Below are positions 8,117 through 17,505 of a stretch of DNA of 64,000 bases, in pieces. This DNA comes from Aidingimonas lacisalsi (GTDB lineage: Bacteria > Pseudomonadota > Gammaproteobacteria > Pseudomonadales > Halomonadaceae). Position 1 is the stretch's first letter; every line of letters starts with the position of its first letter. The stretch is from the NCBI RefSeq assembly GCF_008079445.1, contig NZ_VRYH01000004.1, forward strand, positions 372,001 to 436,000. The letters run 5' to 3'. A program made the position numbers and the translations under genes. The notes below the pieces were generated by a model. That model saw only the letters and a program-made list of their open reading frames with translations, did not search any database and was not told the origin of the DNA.

Positions 8117-10592
8117 TCTTGCCAACGTTACCGCCCCCGAGATCGACGACGAGACACGACAGACCCGGCAAAGGCAGGGGGGGCACAGCGCAGACGACGG
8201 CCCAGAGGCACGTGATACCGAATCGGCACATCAACACGGCGGAGCGGGCGCGGCCCGTCCTCATGAAAGTGCCGTCAAGCACGTCACGGGACGAGCGACA
8301 TACATCGATGACATGGCCACGGCCGTTAACACGCTTCATGTTGCGCTTGGACTTTCCCCCGTGGCTCACGGCCGGTTGACGCGCCTGGATCTGGACGAGG
8401 TCAGGAGCGCCCCCGGTGTCGTCGACGTCATCACCGTCATCGATGTGCCCGGCCATACCGACATCGGTCCCGTATTTCCCGGCGACCCCATTTTCGTCGA
8501 CGACGAAATCAGCTACGTCGGACAGACGCTGTTCGCTGTGGCCGCGGAGAGTGACAAGGCCGCCCGGCTGGCTATCAAGCAAGCCACTATCGACATCGAT
8601 GAACAACCGGCCAGCCTCGATCCGGTGGCGGCCACCGAACGCGGCGAGTTTGTCCGCCCGACCCATGTACAGCAGAGCGGAGACTGGCGGCAGGCGATCG
8701 AGTCGGCCCCCCACGTCCTGGAACGCGAGCAATTCGTCGGTGGACAGGAACACTTTTATCTCGAAGGTCAGGCCTGCATCGTCGAGCCTTCCGAAGATGA
8801 GGGCGTCGTCGTCCATACATCCAACCAACACCCCAGCGAAACACAGAAACTGGTTGCCGAGGTGCTCGGCATCCCGTTCCATGCCGTCATCGTGGAAAAC
8901 CGGCGTATGGGAGGCGGTTTCGGTGGCAAGGAAACCCAAGCGTCGCCCTGGGCTTGCATCGCCGCCATCTTCGCCCGCCGCACGGGCTGCACGACGCGCG
9001 TCCGTCTGCCGCGTGCCGAAGACACCCGCGCCACCGGCAAGCGTCACCCCTTTCATAACCGTTATCGGCTAGGCTTTGACGATCAAGGTATTCTGAGCGG
9101 TGGCGATATCACGGTCATCGGCGACTGTGGTTACTCTCCCGACCTGTCAGAAGCGATCGTGGACCGTGCCATGTTCCATGCCGACAATGCCTATTCCTTG
9201 GGTCAGGCGCGGGTGACGGGACACCGTGCGCGAACGCACACGGCATCCAATACCGCCTTCCGTGGGTTCGGTGGCCCACAAGGCATGATGATCATAGAAG
9301 CGGCAATGGATGATATTGCCCGGCATGTCGGGGAAGATCCGCTGACGATACGCAAGCGCAACCTCTATCGCCCTGGCCGGGACATGACACACTATGGCCA
9401 GCAGGTCGAACAGTTGAGCCTATTGCACGATATCGTCAACGATCTGGAAACACGCAGCGACTATTGGGCACGCCGCAAGGCAATCACCGAGTTCAATGAC
9501 ACCAACCCCGTCATCAAGAAGGGGTTGGCTCTCACTCCGGTCAAGTTCGGCATCTCGTTCACCGCCAAGCATCTGAACCAGGCTGGTGCCCTGCTGCACG
9601 TCTACACCGATGGCAGTGTAATGATCAATCATGGCGGCACGGAGATGGGCCAGGGATTACATACCAAGGTATGTCAGGTAGTCGCGCGCGAACTTGGCCT
9701 GGACCTTGAACAGGTCCGCATCACGGCCACCCGTACCGACAAGGTACCCAATACCTCTCCGACCGCTGCGTCCAGCGGGGCCGATCTCAATGGCCAGGCC
9801 GCTCGAGATGCCGCGCGCCAGGTCAAGGAACGGCTGTTCGATTTTGCCGCCGAGCAGTTTTGCCGGGATCAAGGGGGGCTCGACCGGGAAAGCATGCGTC
9901 TGGAAGCTGGACGACTGGTGGCCGGCAGTGGGGAGTCGACACGCTGCATCCCTTGGGGCGAGCTGGTCCAGGCCGCTTACCTGGGCCGTATTTCACTATC
10001 GGCCAAAGGGTTCTACTCGACTCCACTGATTCATTACGATCGCGATACCGGCAAGGGACGGCCGTTCTACTACTATGCCCATGGTGCAGCCGTTGCCGAG
10101 GTGAGTGTCGATACCCTGTCGGGCGAATACCAGGTCGACCGGGTCGATATCCTGCACGATGTCGGCGACTCCCTGAATCCAGCCATCGATATCGGGCAGA
10201 TCGAAGGAGGCTTCATTCAAGGAATGGGCTGGCTCACCAGCGAGGAGCTAAAGTGGAACGACAATGGCCGGCTGATTTCGGATGGTCCATCCACGTACAA
10301 GATCCCTGCGTTTGGTGACCTACCTCCCGTATTCAATGTCGAATTGATGCAGGGCCATCCCAACTCTCAGGCCAGCATCTATCGCTCCAAGGCCGTCGGA
10401 GAACCTCCGTTCATGCTTGGCATCTCGGTATGGTCAGCATTACGTGACGCACTGGCCAGCCTGACCGGCTATCGCGAATGCCCGCACCTGGACACCCCTG
10501 CGACACCGGAACGCGTGCTGATGGCAGCCCATGCCATCCAATCGCGACAAGCGACACCTCAACCGGATACCACTCGCCATGAACCGGTCTGA
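8100..10592 (+). CDS. xdhB: Xanthine dehydrogenase large subunit (molybdopterin-binding)
   Basis: Catalytic molybdenum subunit, 830 residues. The conserved core starts at HVTGRATYIDD (61-71). Molybdopterin-binding GGGFGGKE is at 271-278 and the RGFGGPQ segment at 388-394. The essential Glu is in GEPP (Glu768). About 55 residues precede the core and are rich in Gln, His and acidic residues; this stretch is low in complexity and probably variable. The ATG at 8100 overlaps xdhA by 17 bases and has a GGAGG site ahead of it. The protein should pair with XdhA in the cytoplasm and need XdhC for insertion of the sulfurated cofactor. Confidence 0.95.
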   Translation: MRTLTDLANVTAPEIDDETRQTRQRQGGHSADDGPEARDTESAHQHGGAGAARPHESAVKHVTGRATYIDDMATAVNTLHVALGLSPVAHGRLTRLDLDEVRSAPGVVDVITVIDVPGHTDIGPVFPGDPIFVDDEISYVGQTLFAVAAESDKAARLAIKQATIDIDEQPASLDPVAATERGEFVRPTHVQQSGDWRQAIESAPHVLEREQFVGGQEHFYLEGQACIVEPSEDEGVVVHTSNQHPSETQKLVAEVLGIPFHAVIVENRRMGGGFGGKETQASPWACIAAIFARRTGCTTRVRLPRAEDTRATGKRHPFHNRYRLGFDDQGILSGGDITVIGDCGYSPDLSEAIVDRAMFHADNAYSLGQARVTGHRARTHTASNTAFRGFGGPQGMMIIEAAMDDIARHVGEDPLTIRKRNLYRPGRDMTHYGQQVEQLSLLHDIVNDLETRSDYWARRKAITEFNDTNPVIKKGLALTPVKFGISFTAKHLNQAGALLHVYTDGSVMINHGGTEMGQGLHTKVCQVVARELGLDLEQVRITATRTDKVPNTSPTAASSGADLNGQAARDAARQVKERLFDFAAEQFCRDQGGLDRESMRLEAGRLVAGSGESTRCIPWGELVQAAYLGRISLSAKGFYSTPLIHYDRDTGKGRPFYYYAHGAAVAEVSVDTLSGEYQVDRVDILHDVGDSLNPAIDIGQIEGGFIQGMGWLTSEELKWNDNGRLISDGPSTYKIPAFGDLPPVFNVELMQGHPNSQASIYRSKAVGEPPFMLGISVWSALRDALASLTGYRECPHLDTPATPERVLMAAHAIQSRQATPQPDTTRHEPV

Positions 10593-11469
10593 CGTGACCC
10601 ACATGAGCTGGCATCAGGCACTGCATTCACTGCAAACCAGTGCCCGTCCTCACGCCTTGGCCAGCGTGGTCGGCACCGCGGGCTCCACCCCGCGGGAGTC
10701 CGGTGCCAAGATGGTGATCACTCCCGACGCCGTGCATGACACATTGGGAGGGGGAGCGTTTGAATATCAGGTCATCACCCAGGCACGCGAAGCCCTGAGA
10801 CAAGGGCGCACGGGACCCCAACTCGAAGCGTTTCCTCTCGGTGGACGCAGTGGACAGTGTTGCGGTGGTTATGTGCATGTCCTGATCGAAGTCTTCGGCG
10901 GCGCCGAAGCGACCATTGCCCTATTTGGCGCCGGCCATGTCGGGCAAGCATTGGCCGCTGTCATGGCCCCTCTTCCCTGGCGCATCATCTGGCTCGATTC
11001 CCGGCCCGATATCTTCCCTGGCAGCATTGCCGAGTCAACACGGCTCGAGTGCCATCGCCTCGATGATCCTGCAACACCGGAAGCCACGATGACTGCGCTC
11101 GATAATCTGCTACCGGCCGGCGTTCATGCCTTGGTCATGACGCACGATCATGGCCAGGATCGTGTCCTGATCGATGCGCTGCTCAAACGTGGAGACTCCG
11201 CCTCCATCGGCCTGATCGGCTCCCATAGCAAATGGGCCAGTTTCCAACGGCGGTTGCGCGACAGCGGACACTCCCGGGCATCGCTCGACAGCGTGCGATG
11301 CCCGATCGGTATCGCCGGTGCCAAAGGCAAACGCCCCTATGAAATCGCACTGGCGGTGACTGCCGAACTACTGACGCTGACGTCTACCGACGCATCATCG
11401 GACCTGCAAGGCATTGCGCCCGATACCTTGCGCCAAGCGTTCCCGACAACGTCTACCGGATACCGTTAA
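10579..11469 (+). CDS. xdhC: XdhC, molybdenum cofactor insertion/sulfuration factor
   Basis: XdhC binds molybdenum cofactor, promotes its sulfuration and delivers it to XdhB. The 296-residue product has an N-terminal XdhC/CoxI domain (GTAGSTPRESGAKMVI, and GGRSGQCCGGYV with the conserved paired cysteines). A C-terminal Rossmann-like domain follows (ALFGAGHVGQALA, VMTHDHGQD, IGLIGSHSKW, and CPIGIAGAKGKRPYEIA near the end). I choose the ATG at 10579, which overlaps xdhB by 14 bases; the frame is open further upstream but that stretch lies within xdhB. A start at 10603 is also possible. Confidence 0.93.
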   Translation: MNRSDVTHMSWHQALHSLQTSARPHALASVVGTAGSTPRESGAKMVITPDAVHDTLGGGAFEYQVITQAREALRQGRTGPQLEAFPLGGRSGQCCGGYVHVLIEVFGGAEATIALFGAGHVGQALAAVMAPLPWRIIWLDSRPDIFPGSIAESTRLECHRLDDPATPEATMTALDNLLPAGVHALVMTHDHGQDRVLIDALLKRGDSASIGLIGSHSKWASFQRRLRDSGHSRASLDSVRCPIGIAGAKGKRPYEIALAVTAELLTLTSTDASSDLQGIAPDTLRQAFPTTSTGYR

Positions 11470-11503
11470 TCCTACGTTATCTACGTTCTTTCGGAGAGAC
11501 GAG

Positions 11504-12820
11504 ATGAATAACCATCGCATCCTGCGAGGCCCTCTGGTGAGTTTTCTCAATGATCCAGGGGAAGGCGACACCCCAGCGCCAGGCAGTGTACTGCACCATG
11601 ACGACGGCGCCATCTGGATCGAAAACGGCAAGATACGGGCCGTGGCCGACTATCGGGAAATCGCGTCAATACTGCCTGCGGACATCGAGGTGGTCGACTA
11701 CAGCGACAAGTTGATGATGCCCGGCTTTATCGATAGCCATGTTCACTATGTGCAACTCGATATCATGGCATCCTACGGTCGGCAGTTGCTCGACTGGCTC
11801 AATGACTACACGTTTCCCGAAGAGTGCCGGTTCGCCGAACGCTCACACGCCGAAAATGTCGCGGAAGCCTTTCTCGACGAGCAGCTACGAGTTGGTACGA
11901 CAACGGCTCAAGTCTTCTGCACATCGCATCCCGTATCGGTGGATACCTTCTTCGCCGCCGCCAAACGACGTGGGCTGCGCATGCTCGCCGGCAAGGTCAT
12001 GATGGACCGTAATGCGCCGGATGCATTAACGGATACGGCCGAAAGCGGACTCCGGGACACGCAGCGACTGATCAGTGACTGGCACGGCAAGGATCGTCTT
12101 GGTTATACATTGACGCCGCGTTTTGCACCTACCTCGACGCCGGCACAGCTCGATGCCACCGGCGGCATACTGCGTAATGCCCCTGACCTGCATCTACAGA
12201 CGCACCTGTCGGAAAATCAGGGCGAGATCGACTGGGTCGCCGAACTGTTTCCGGACTGTACGGATTACCTGGAAGTCTATGAGCGTTATGATCTCGTCGG
12301 TCCCCGTAGCACCTTTGCGCACGGCATCCATCTGACACAACCGATGCGCAACCGACTGGCCGCCGCCGGTGCCAACATCGCCTTCTGCCCTACGTCCAAC
12401 CTGTTCCTGGGCAGCGGCCTGTTCGATCGACTCGCATGTCGTGATGCCGGCTTGAACATCAGCATCGCCAGTGACGTCGGCGGTGGAACTGATCTGTCCG
12501 GTCTGGCGACGCTCAAAGCCGCCTATCAAGTCGGGCAACTCCTCGGCCAGCCGCTGACGGCCTGGCAAGGCTTCTACCGATTGACACTGGGGAATGCCCG
12601 CGCCCTGCATCTGGATAGCCGAATCGGCAGCTTTCGCGAAGGCGGCGAAGCCGATATCGCCGTCCTCGACCCTCATGCCACCCCTTTGTTGTCACGGCGT
12701 AGCGAGCGGACCCGCAACCTGACCGAACAACTGTTCGCACTCATGATGCTGGGTGACGACCGCACCATCTACGCTACCTGGGCCAATGGGGAATGCCTTC
12801 ACCAGCGCGATATCGCCTGA
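11504..12820 (+). CDS. guaD: Guanine deaminase
   Basis: Zinc amidohydrolase that converts guanine to xanthine, the substrate of the enzyme encoded just upstream. The 438 residues carry the amidohydrolase pattern: PGFIDSHVHYVQ (His79, His81), HLSEN (His234, Glu237), FAHGIHL (His273) and SDVGGGTD (Asp324). The family-specific NDYTFPEE segment is near residue 101. The ATG at 11504 follows a GGAGAG site, 34 bases after xdhC, so it is probably in the xdh operon. An intrinsic terminator follows. The in-frame extension to 11414 overlaps xdhC and is unlikely to be translated. Confidence 0.95.
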   Translation: MNNHRILRGPLVSFLNDPGEGDTPAPGSVLHHDDGAIWIENGKIRAVADYREIASILPADIEVVDYSDKLMMPGFIDSHVHYVQLDIMASYGRQLLDWLNDYTFPEECRFAERSHAENVAEAFLDEQLRVGTTTAQVFCTSHPVSVDTFFAAAKRRGLRMLAGKVMMDRNAPDALTDTAESGLRDTQRLISDWHGKDRLGYTLTPRFAPTSTPAQLDATGGILRNAPDLHLQTHLSENQGEIDWVAELFPDCTDYLEVYERYDLVGPRSTFAHGIHLTQPMRNRLAAAGANIAFCPTSNLFLGSGLFDRLACRDAGLNISIASDVGGGTDLSGLATLKAAYQVGQLLGQPLTAWQGFYRLTLGNARALHLDSRIGSFREGGEADIAVLDPHATPLLSRRSERTRNLTEQLFALMMLGDDRTIYATWANGECLHQRDIA

Positions 12821-12852
12821 CCGACGATTCGTCTCCTGCCTCGCGCAGTTCA

Positions 12853-12879
12853 GGGTGGCTTGTCGGCCACCCTTTTTTT
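12853..12879 (+). terminator. Intrinsic terminator of the xdhABC-guaD operon
   Basis: A perfect 7-base stem GGGTGGC/GCCACCC with a six-base loop (12860-12865), immediately followed by seven T residues on the plus strand, 32 bases after the guaD stop. The sequence is a textbook intrinsic terminator. Confidence 0.93.
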
Positions 12880-12917
12880 AAGCTGATACGGTTGCCACCA
12901 CCACCAGAGGTCATCTC

Positions 12918-13565
12918 ATGCTATGGATCAGCGAAAATGCCAGCGCCATCACTGCTATCGGCAGTATCCTGACGTTTTTGGTGTGGCTCGCCTACATGCA
13001 CCTACTCTACAAGAGCTATTCGCGTCAGCGACGCCCTCGTATCATCATCAACCGGGGACGTGGCATGAATATCGACTCGCTCTGCCTGATCAGCAACATG
13101 AGCGCTGAATCGATCTTCATTCAACACATCGTGGCCGCACTGGAAACGCCCCAAGGCACCAAGCAACTGGATATCATCGATTGCCAGCAATCCGAGGAAG
13201 ATGGCGACGTCTACCGTCCCCATCAGGGGCCATTGGACTCCGGCGACTACCTGCATGTCGGCACCTTTCGAGACATCCTTTCCCATGTCGCTCGTCATCA
13301 CGGCGAATCGCTGGACGATTATCGCTCAGGTAATCTCCCGATGCCGGATGCGCTGGATATTCGAGTCATCGCGATCTACGGTTCGGAAGACACCCACATA
13401 GGCGCCAGGCGGCGGTTCCTCGTCAATGAGGACGAAGGCGACTACGCCATCACCCCGGACCGACTCGTCACACAGCGCCTGACCAGCCGTCGCGACCGAC
13501 AACGCATTCGACGCTGGATGCAGCAGCTCGAACAGGATGCTCGCGACACCAGCCGACCAGGTTGA
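12918..13565 (+). CDS. Membrane-anchored protein of unknown function
   Basis: A 215-residue protein I do not recognise. One N-terminal membrane helix is visible (about residues 10-30, ITAIGSILTFLVWLAYMHLL), followed by a basic stretch (SYSRQRRPR) that points to a cytoplasmic soluble part. The rest is hydrophilic and mixed alpha/beta in appearance, and the C-terminal 30 residues are rich in Arg and Gln (SRRDRQRIRRWMQQLEQ). It lies between the guaD terminator and the GcvT-like gene on the same strand, probably as its own transcript. No catalytic motif is apparent. Similar N-anchored proteins occur widely in Pseudomonas and Halomonas, but I know of no function. Confidence 0.7.
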   Translation: MLWISENASAITAIGSILTFLVWLAYMHLLYKSYSRQRRPRIIINRGRGMNIDSLCLISNMSAESIFIQHIVAALETPQGTKQLDIIDCQQSEEDGDVYRPHQGPLDSGDYLHVGTFRDILSHVARHHGESLDDYRSGNLPMPDALDIRVIAIYGSEDTHIGARRRFLVNEDEGDYAITPDRLVTQRLTSRRDRQRIRRWMQQLEQDARDTSRPG

Positions 13566-13739
13566 GCTTTGTCTGAAAACTGCCTGCGCTCGCCCTCCAC
13601 TCACGACTGCCCTCCTGATGGCTGCGGTTTCCCGAGGCGTTTTTAGCGACGATGACGTCGCAACCAGCATGCCGGGTCGTCCTCTTCGCTTCCACACTGA
13701 CATCGAGACAGGCATTCAAGGAACAGGAGGATTGCCGTC

Positions 13740-15125
13740 ATGACCCAGCAGCACGCCACCCGCACCAACGACGACAGTGTCATAGCCATGCCTGGTACCG
13801 AAGCCATCGTCAAGGACTATGTCAACCATCAATGCCCTTCGGTCGATCAAAGCGAGCGTCGGGTGCCCATCAACTTACGTCAATCCGGCCCCACGCCGGT
13901 CGAAATGCTGATTTCCACTCGGGTACGCAAGTCACCATACTGGCACCTGTCGTACCAGGCCGGTTGCTGGCGAGCCACGGTCTATAACCGTGTCTATCAC
14001 CCGCGCGGATATATCCGCCCCGAAGACGGCGGCGCCATGGCCGAGTACGAATCGCTCGTACACGACGTGACGATGTGGAATGTCGCCGTCGAACGTCAGA
14101 TTCGCGTCAAAGGTCCCGATGCACAGGCCTTCGTCGACTATGTCATCACCCGTAATGCATCCGCCATCAAACCGATGCATGGGAAGTACGTCATCCTCTG
14201 CAATGAAGACGGCGGCATCATCAATGATCCGGTGCTGCTAAGGGTTGCAGAAGACGAGTTCTGGTTCTCGATTTCCGACAGCGACCTCGAACTGTGGCTG
14301 CGGGGAGTTAATCTCGGTATGGGATTCAACGTCAGTATCGGCGAAATCGATGTCGCCCCCGTGCAGATACAAGGGCCCAAATCGGAGGCCTTGATGGTCG
14401 ACCTGGTCGGCGACGACGTACGTCATATTCCCTATTACGGGTTGATGGAGGCAACGATCGGAGGGCGTGACGTCATCATCTCGCAAACCGGGTTCACCGG
14501 CGAGAAGGGCTACGAAATCTATCTCCTCAATGCCACGCTCCACCCCGACGACATGTGGAATGCCGTGCTCGCGGCTGGTGAAAAACACAAGCTGCGTGTC
14601 ATCGCCCCGGCCCACCATCGCCGTATCGCGGCCGGCATCCTGTCGTGGGGCCAGGACATGGATCAGGAAACCCTGCCCTTCCAGTGCAATCTGGGCTATC
14701 AGATTCCACGTCAGAAGGAGTCCGACTACATCGGACGAGCGGCACTGGAACGCGTCCGCGGAGAGATCGATCAGGGTCGCTATCCATTCCGCAATATCCT
14801 GGTGGGCATGGTGCTCGGCGGACAGCCAATCGACGACTATGCACCGGACTTCTGGCTGATTTCCGATGATTCGGGCGGTGATCCGGTCGGTTACGTCACC
14901 TCGCCCTGGTATTCACCGGAACTGGAAACCAATATCGCCATGGGGTATGTGCCGATCGAACTCAAGGAGACAGGCACGTCTCTGAAAGTCTGGTTACCCG
15001 ACCATTACGCCGAGTCGCCGGGCACCCCCGTGGATGCCACGGTCGTCGACATGCCCTTCCGGGCTTCGGTCAATCCCAATGCACGTGAAGTCGCCAGATC
15101 CAGGGGGTTGGATGCTTCAAGCTGA
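13740..15125 (+). CDS. GcvT-like tetrahydrofolate-dependent aminomethyltransferase/demethylase
   Basis: A 461-residue member of the glycine-cleavage T-protein fold. Matches to GcvT are clear at HDVTMWN followed by IRVKGPDAQAF (about residues 108-128), KYVILCNEDGGIINDPVLL, and SQTGFTGEKGYEIYL. A C-terminal barrel (GYVTSPWYSPEL) follows. It is about 90 residues longer than GcvT, mainly through an N-terminal extension, and no glycine-cleavage P or H genes are nearby. Related long forms include folate-dependent demethylases (DmdA, LigM/DesA types), so transfer of a methyl or methylene group from a small substrate to tetrahydrofolate is likely. GGAGG lies nine bases before the ATG. It overlaps a MetF-like gene. 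Confidence 0.75.
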   Translation: MTQQHATRTNDDSVIAMPGTEAIVKDYVNHQCPSVDQSERRVPINLRQSGPTPVEMLISTRVRKSPYWHLSYQAGCWRATVYNRVYHPRGYIRPEDGGAMAEYESLVHDVTMWNVAVERQIRVKGPDAQAFVDYVITRNASAIKPMHGKYVILCNEDGGIINDPVLLRVAEDEFWFSISDSDLELWLRGVNLGMGFNVSIGEIDVAPVQIQGPKSEALMVDLVGDDVRHIPYYGLMEATIGGRDVIISQTGFTGEKGYEIYLLNATLHPDDMWNAVLAAGEKHKLRVIAPAHHRRIAAGILSWGQDMDQETLPFQCNLGYQIPRQKESDYIGRAALERVRGEIDQGRYPFRNILVGMVLGGQPIDDYAPDFWLISDDSGGDPVGYVTSPWYSPELETNIAMGYVPIELKETGTSLKVWLPDHYAESPGTPVDATVVDMPFRASVNPNAREVARSRGLDASS

Positions 15126-16047
15126 CCATGCCGGAGCGGCGCCGTCCAGCACGGAAACCATCCAGGACACGCCACCGATCGGGCAACGCATACAGTCACT
15201 GTGCCAGGACTGGTCGTTGGAGGTAACGCCAGGGACGGCGGCCTCCCTGCTAGACATGATCCCGAGCTCGGACGTCAACCGACAGGTCTATATCACACAC
15301 CTGCCAGGACAACCGTTCGAGGATGTCATCCACACCGCTCGACGTCTGAAGTGCCAGAACTTCGACCCAGTCCCCCATCTAGTCGCCCGCCGCGTACCGG
15401 ATCGCAATACACTGTTGCGCTGGATCGAGCAGTTGTCGGGCGATATCGGTATCGACGCGGTGCTGCTGATCGCCGGCGGCATGACCACGCCGCTTGGCCC
15501 CTATCAGGACACATTGGCCTTGCTCGAGGATATCTCGCTGTCGGAGCAAGGAATTCGACGTCTGGCCATCGCCGGCCACCCGGAGGGGCACCCCCATGCC
15601 AGCGAGGCCACTCTCGATCAGGCGTTGGAAACCAAGCTCGACCATGCCGAACGTGATGGCTTGCAGCCCTATGTTGTCACGCAGTTCCTGTTTGATGCCC
15701 AGCCTCTGATCGATTGGCGGCAACACCTGCATCAGCGTGGTATCGATGTCCCTATACGCGTTGGCCTGCCCGGTCCTGCCAGTCTGGCCACGCTCTGGAA
15801 ATATGCCCTATCATGCGGCATCGGCCCTTCCGTGGCGGCCCTCCAGCACCAGGGGGGAAAACTGTTCCAGCTCGCCAGATCACGCCCCCCGGTCGAACAG
15901 GTCATGGGACTAGCGCAAGCGAACGATCCGACGCTGTCACTGCACTTCTATCCATTCGGCGGTATCGACAAGACAGTTGCTTGGTGTCGTGCACTGGAAA
16001 CCGGTCAGTTCGAGCCACAGCACCAGGACATTGTCGTCAAGGGCTAG
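15112..16047 (+). CDS. Methylenetetrahydrofolate reductase-like protein
   Basis: A 311-residue TIM-barrel protein of the MetF family. The pattern VYITHLPGQPFEDVIHTARRL, then NFDPVPHLVARRV, LLIAGG, IAGHPEGHP and VTQFLFDAQ follows the MetF order (the last two match the family's GYPE.HP and TQ..F segments). I choose the ATG at 15112, overlapping the GcvT-like gene by 14 bases, which indicates coupling. It would oxidise or reduce the one-carbon unit made by its partner. It is divergent enough from ordinary MetF that a role in methionine synthesis is doubtful. Its stop codon shares a CTAG tetranucleotide with the stop of the convergent DCC gene. Confidence 0.78.
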   Translation: MLQADHAGAAPSSTETIQDTPPIGQRIQSLCQDWSLEVTPGTAASLLDMIPSSDVNRQVYITHLPGQPFEDVIHTARRLKCQNFDPVPHLVARRVPDRNTLLRWIEQLSGDIGIDAVLLIAGGMTTPLGPYQDTLALLEDISLSEQGIRRLAIAGHPEGHPHASEATLDQALETKLDHAERDGLQPYVVTQFLFDAQPLIDWRQHLHQRGIDVPIRVGLPGPASLATLWKYALSCGIGPSVAALQHQGGKLFQLARSRPPVEQVMGLAQANDPTLSLHFYPFGGIDKTVAWCRALETGQFEPQHQDIVVKG

Positions 16048-16445
16048 AAGTGAGTGTTGTTCGGCCACGACAGGTTATTGACCTTGGTTTTGCGCAGCAG
16101 CTTGAGCAGGAGGTTACGACAACGTCGCAACCAGGGATACAACCAGCGAGCCCGACGTCGCGAACGAAAAATCCAGTGATTGAACCGGTTGAAGAGCCCT
16201 GAGCGGCTACTCATCAACGCCAGCGCATGGATGGCATCGTCACCATAATAGAGATGGCCATCCAGCTTCAGCACCATGCCCTGGTCGATATCCAGACCCG
16301 CTTGAGTAATTTCCTCCATGACCTCGCTTTCCTGGCGAGCATCGACCAGCGTCAGTTCACCGATCGCATCGCGCAACCGAACCAGGCGACAATAATGGTC
16401 ACAGAAAGGACATTGCGTGTCGTAGACCAGGATCGCATCCGTCAT
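16044..16445 (-). CDS. DCC-family (DUF393) thiol-disulfide-type protein
   Basis: A 133-residue protein whose N-terminus, ILVYDTQCPFCDHYCRLV, carries the CPFC redox-like motif (Cys12, Cys15) of the DCC family, followed by a thioredoxin-like pattern. The C-terminal part is unusually basic (RSRRRARWLYPWLRRCRNLLLKLLRK) and may contact membrane or nucleic acid. The family is widespread, but a reaction has not been settled. I choose the ATG at 16445; the frame continues upstream into the deaminase gene, which ends 11 bases before this start on the same strand. It is convergent with the MetF-like gene, with overlapping stop codons. Confidence 0.8.
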   Translation of the reverse strand: MTDAILVYDTQCPFCDHYCRLVRLRDAIGELTLVDARQESEVMEEITQAGLDIDQGMVLKLDGHLYYGDDAIHALALMSSRSGLFNRFNHWIFRSRRRARWLYPWLRRCRNLLLKLLRKTKVNNLSWPNNTHF

Positions 16446-16456
16446 AGCACCGCCTC

Positions 16457-17464
16457 TCAGGCATCCGACGCTTGGCAAGCATCCAGTTCGGCCAGCAACT
16501 CCCGACGACGTGCATCGCTCATGAATGCCACGTTCAAAGCGTTGCGTGCCAGTTGGGCGAACGTCTCGCGCGACCATTCGAATGCCTCGTGACAGGCGAG
16601 ATAGTTATCCAGTACACCACCACCGAAATAGGCGGGATCGTCGGAGTTGATGGTCAGCACCAACCCGGCATCCAGTAACGTCGGCAACGGATGATCGCGC
16701 ATGTCCTCGACGACCTTGAGGCGAACATTGGACAACGGACACACCGTCAGGGGAATACGCCGATCTCTCAATGTATCGACCACGGAGGCGTCCTCCAGAC
16801 AGCGGACACCATGATCGATCCGACACACATCCAGCGATTCCAGCGCCTCACGAACATAGCTGGCAGGGCCTTCCTCGCCGGCATGAGCAATACGCGGTAT
16901 GCCCAGTTCCCTGGCACGCTCGAATACCGCTGCGAACTTGCTCGGCGGATTGCCGAATTCCGCGCTGTCCAGCCCTACCGCATCGAGGGCCTCCCAGTAA
17001 GGAGCGGCCTTCTCGAGCACGTCCAGGGCGTCTTCGGCCGAACGATCACGCAGGAAACTCAGGATCAGTGCCGTGGAAAGACCCAATTTCCGCTCGCCTT
17101 CACGCATGGCACGCAACAAGCCATCGATCTGAGTCGACAATTCAACGCCGCGCGACAAGTGAGCCTGCGGATCGAACGACAGTTCGACATGCACGACACC
17201 TTCAGCATGAGCCCGACGGAAGTAGTCCATGGCCAAGTCGAAAAAATCATCGGCCGTTCGCAGCACACTCATGCCCTGATAGTAGAGATCCAGGAACGAT
17301 TGCAGGTCATCGAACTCGTAGGCCGCACGCACGGCATCGACCGAATCGTAAGGCAATTCAATGCCATTGCGATTGGCCAACGCAAACATGAGCTCGGGTT
17401 CCAACGACCCCTCGATATGCAAATGCAATTCCGCCTTGGGCAAGCGCGTCAGAAACTCTCGCAT
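16457..17464 (-). CDS. Adenine deaminase type 2 / adenosine deaminase family
   Basis: A 335-residue zinc hydrolase of the adenosine deaminase superfamily. Metal and catalytic residues are His14 and His16 (ELHLHIEG), His194 and Glu197 (HAGEEG), His218 (DHGV) and Asp275 (INSDDPAYFGG). The N-terminal signature KAELHLHIEGSLEPELMFAL resembles the bacterial group shown to deaminate adenine rather than adenosine (as for the Pseudomonas aeruginosa homologue PA0148). Adenine to hypoxanthine would supply the xanthine dehydrogenase encoded nearby. A degenerate RutR-type site 41 bases upstream supports co-regulation. Annotation pipelines may label it simply adenosine deaminase (add). Confidence 0.88.
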   Translation of the reverse strand: MREFLTRLPKAELHLHIEGSLEPELMFALANRNGIELPYDSVDAVRAAYEFDDLQSFLDLYYQGMSVLRTADDFFDLAMDYFRRAHAEGVVHVELSFDPQAHLSRGVELSTQIDGLLRAMREGERKLGLSTALILSFLRDRSAEDALDVLEKAAPYWEALDAVGLDSAEFGNPPSKFAAVFERARELGIPRIAHAGEEGPASYVREALESLDVCRIDHGVRCLEDASVVDTLRDRRIPLTVCPLSNVRLKVVEDMRDHPLPTLLDAGLVLTINSDDPAYFGGGVLDNYLACHEAFEWSRETFAQLARNALNVAFMSDARRRELLAELDACQASDA

Positions 17465-17505
17465 GATTCACTCCAGTCATGGGAATGGACTCATCCTGAG
17501 ACAGG

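Noticed and set aside
7836-9056. A 406-codon open frame on the minus strand opposite xdhA and xdhB
   Set aside because: It lies entirely against two well-conserved genes, has no family pattern and is the kind of long antisense frame expected in GC-rich coding DNA.
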